From the NCBI RefSeq assembly GCF_024158745.1, contig NZ_JAMZAW010000004.1, positions 62,001 to 126,000 of the forward strand: 64,000 nt of DNA, read 5' to 3'. The stretch is from Paenibacillus tyrphae (GTDB lineage: Bacteria; Bacillota; Bacilli; Paenibacillales; NBRC-103111). The notes beneath the pieces were generated by a model. That model saw only the letters and a list, made by a program, of their open reading frames with translations. It searched no databases and had not been told where the DNA came from. This document shows positions 61,767-64,000 of the stretch, piece by piece. The first letter of the stretch is position 1. Each line of letters opens with the position of its first letter. Made by a program: the position numbers and the translations under genes.

Positions 61767-64000
61767 GCTTGGTTCTCACCCATCCACTGCTTTATTCTTG
61801 GTACGAGCTGGTTCGAATTCATATGCTCGATTTTTGGGCCCGGCAGCGAATACAAGAAATATTTCCCGTAATTCGTGTCGATTACCCGGGTATCGTATAT
61901 GATGACGATGCCTTTATCCGTAGCCGTTCGCACCAGCCTGCCGAAGCCTTGCTTGAACCTGATAACCGCCTGCGGTACCGACAGCTTCATAAACGGATTC
62001 TGGTTTCGCTGCTTGATCATCTCCGTCTTCGCTTCGATCAACGGATGGTTCGGCGGTTGAAACGGCAGCCTGACGATTGCCAGACAGCTAAGCGCATTTC
62101 CGGGAATATCGACGCCCTCCCAAAAACTGCTTGTACCCAGCAGAACGCAATTCGGACTATTCTGAAACAGCCTTGTCAGCTTGCTCCGGTTGCTGCTGTC
62201 CACGCCTTGGCCCAGTACGCCGATCCCGAACGGGCTCAACATCTCTTTCAACGCGCCATGAACCAGCTTCAGCATCCGATTGGACGTAAACAATACCAGC
62301 ATCCGGCCTCTTGTTTCCAACGCCACCTCGGCAAGCGACGGCACGAGCCGGTCAACGAACTCCTTCTCGCCGCTGGCTCCGCGCAGCGTAGGGAAATCCC
62401 GGGGAATGGCCACTAGCGCTTGCTCGCGGTAATTAAACGGCGACGGAAGCTGAACGGTTTTCAGTTTGCCGTCCGCCCCGTTTTCTCGCAAGCCCAGTTG
62501 GTCGCACGTATAATCGAACGATTTGCCGACGGATAATGTGGCCGAAGTAAGGATGACACTATCCTTCGGCCCGAAGAAATGCTGCTTCAGCATCTCGCTG
62601 ACGTCAATCGGCACGCAGAACAGCTGGAGCGACCGGTTTCTGCTGTAGGTCCCTGCTTCAAGCCAATAGACATAGTTCGCATCCGGCATCGTCATGAAGA
62701 AATGAAGCGAATCCCTGTGCCGGTACAGCTCCTTGACGGTGCCGCTGAGGTCCGTTATCAAGCTTTGGACATCGTATTCGTCCTGCACTTCTTTGATCTC
62801 CGAGATCAGCTTGTCGAGAGGCTTAAGGGATTCCCCGAAGTTAAGCTGCATGTTCTCTTCGAGCACTTCCAGCTTATCCCAACCCGTAGGTAGCGAGTCT
62901 TTTTTGACCCGATAGACAAGGCCGTTCCCTTCCGATTGGGACGGGTCGCTTCGCGAAGCCAGAAGCTGGTACAGCAGCTCCGTCATCTGATCCCATTCTT
63001 CCTTCAATTGCAGAAGCTTCTCGACAACCCGGTCAATCGTTATGCACCAGCCTTGAGCACGTTCGTCCTCGAACCGCTGCAGCCGAATCCGCAGATTGGA
63101 CAACTGTCCCGAACGCGCATCTTTATAAAGCCAGAGGAGCGTGTTAGACAAACCGTGATAGTGCAGCTCGATCCCGAGATGCTTGCCGGCCACTTCCTCG
63201 AAGTGATGAGCTTCGTCGATAACCAAATGCTTGTATCCCGGCAGCAGCCGGTTTTCCGCTTTCATATCGGTGAACAGCAGCGAGTGGTTGGTAATGATAA
63301 CATCTGCGGTGTTCGCTTCGTGACGGGCGCGATGATAGAAGCATTTTTTAAACCACGGGCAAGCGCGGTTCAAACAAGAATCCGTATCGCTTTCCACCGA
63401 TTGCCAAAACTGTTTTCCTTTATTGGCGAAATGAAGCTCCTCTTCATCCCCATGCTTCGTTTCTCCCAACCAGACAAGCATCTGCCCGGCCGTAATCCGG
63501 TCTTCCTTGCCGTGCTCGAAGTCGAGCATATTCATTTTGTGCTCGAATTTACGCAGGCACAAGTAGTGGCTCCGCCCCTTCAGAACGGCCGCCCGGAAGC
63601 CTACCGGGAACAGCTCGTGCAGCAGCGGCACGTCCCGTTCTCTGAGCTGCTCTTGCAGATTAATGGTATGCGTGCTGATCAGCACTTTCTTGTCCTGCTT
63701 AAGCCCGTAGTACAACGAAGGAATCAAGTAACCGAGCGACTTTCCCGTCCCTGTGCCGGCTTCAATCATCAGATGCTTGCCGTCTTCGAAGGCCGTCTCC
63801 ACCTCGCTGAGCATTTGCACCTGGGACTCTCTGTCCTCGTAAGCGGCAAACCGCTGCTGGAGCTCTTGCTTAAGCTGATCGTAGAATGCAGGAAATTCGT
63901 CCGGCAGCCGCAGGACATCTTCCTCCTCCCGCACCGGCTCTTCTTCTCCCCATTCTCCTACGTTCAAGGCAAATTGCCGGAAATAACGATCCATATCCGG
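61763..64000 (-). CDS. dinG: DinG-family ATP-dependent DNA helicase, partial
   Basis: A superfamily 2 XPD-like helicase. At least 743 residues lie in the window, and the frame stays open to the edge, so the N-terminus is missing. In B. subtilis DinG a DnaQ-type exonuclease domain precedes the helicase, and one may lie beyond the edge. Motifs: EAGTGTGKSLGYL (about 78-90), VIDEAHHFEE (DEAH), and QGFGRLVRTATDKG (motif VI). Four Cys (146, 207, 212, 218, counted from the Met at 63994) match an XPD-type 4Fe-4S domain. It probably resolves unusual DNA structures during repair. It is upstream of rex. Confidence 0.9.
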   Translation of the reverse strand, partial: PDMDRYFRQFALNVGEWGEEEPVREEEDVLRLPDEFPAFYDQLKQELQQRFAAYEDRESQVQMLSEVETAFEDGKHLMIEAGTGTGKSLGYLIPSLYYGLKQDKKVLISTHTINLQEQLRERDVPLLHELFPVGFRAAVLKGRSHYLCLRKFEHKMNMLDFEHGKEDRITAGQMLVWLGETKHGDEEELHFANKGKQFWQSVESDTDSCLNRACPWFKKCFYHRARHEANTADVIITNHSLLFTDMKAENRLLPGYKHLVIDEAHHFEEVAGKHLGIELHYHGLSNTLLWLYKDARSGQLSNLRIRLQRFEDERAQGWCITIDRVVEKLLQLKEEWDQMTELLYQLLASRSDPSQSEGNGLVYRVKKDSLPTGWDKLEVLEENMQLNFGESLKPLDKLISEIKEVQDEYDVQSLITDLSGTVKELYRHRDSLHFFMTMPDANYVYWLEAGTYSRNRSLQLFCVPIDVSEMLKQHFFGPKDSVILTSATLSVGKSFDYTCDQLGLRENGADGKLKTVQLPSPFNYREQALVAIPRDFPTLRGASGEKEFVDRLVPSLAEVALETRGRMLVLFTSNRMLKLVHGALKEMLSPFGIGVLGQGVDSSNRSKLTRLFQNSPNCVLLGTSSFWEGVDIPGNALSCLAIVRLPFQPPNHPLIEAKTEMIKQRNQNPFMKLSVPQAVIRFKQGFGRLVRTATDKGIVIIYDTRVIDTNYGKYFLYSLPGPKIEHMNSNQLVPRIKQWMGENQA

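Overview
The window looks like a chromosomal segment of a spore-forming, fairly GC-rich member of the Bacillota, most likely Paenibacillaceae. The reasons are strong Gram-positive Shine-Dalgarno sequences, lipobox lipoproteins, a glgBCDA operon with the Bacillota-specific glgD, a double-GTPase DynA-type dynamin, parE-parC, Rex, a YpmB-type protein, S-layer homology and copper-amine-oxidase-type 'stalk' domains, and a Hol_Tox type I toxin. No rRNA, tRNA, CRISPR array, insertion sequence or prophage was seen. Most genes are on the minus strand. Both ends cut a gene: a Fis-type activator tail on the left, a DinG-type helicase on the right.

Left third (1-31 kb). A carbohydrate locus occupies about 0.2-8.8 kb: a divergent LacI-family regulator with two 15-bp palindromic operators, an ABC sugar importer, a GH4 glycosidase, a PfkB-type kinase, a possible micro-ORF and a secreted beta-helix protein. 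A plausible reading is pectin-type oligosaccharide use. It is followed by nagA, a methyltransferase, an NlpC/P60 lipoprotein, cardiolipin synthase, a nitroreductase, a MOSC protein, mntH, the glycogen operon glgB-C-D-A (no glgP), a stalk-domain/parvulin fusion, two RNA-modification enzymes, a secreted protein with six 16-residue repeats, a VOC protein, an oxalate decarboxylase and a MarR regulator. An apparently complete type I toxin-antitoxin module lies between the last two.

Middle (30-49 kb). This holds topoisomerase IV (parE-parC), an SGNH-hydrolase/ABC-transporter operon, a LysM-G5-M23 cell-wall protein, a TIM-barrel sugar isomerase with a LacI-type operator on its promoter, a heterodimeric ABC exporter with one degenerate ATP site behind a structured leader, a 1250-residue tandem dynamin and nth.

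Right third (49-64 kb). A cell-envelope operon (stalk/AMIN amidase, GerMN lipoprotein, SLH protein) is followed by a short FtsH-like protease overlapping a small membrane protein, then mtaD-ypmB, the DUF47-Pit phosphate module and dinG-rex.

The least expected items are the type I toxin-antitoxin locus at 29.1-29.5 kb, a dispersed palindromic element present twice (about 2.9-3.1 kb and 18.3-18.4 kb), a 74-nt hairpin followed by a well-started micro-ORF at 1.8-1.96 kb, the 16-residue-repeat protein, and the minimal FtsH-like protease with its overlapping partner.
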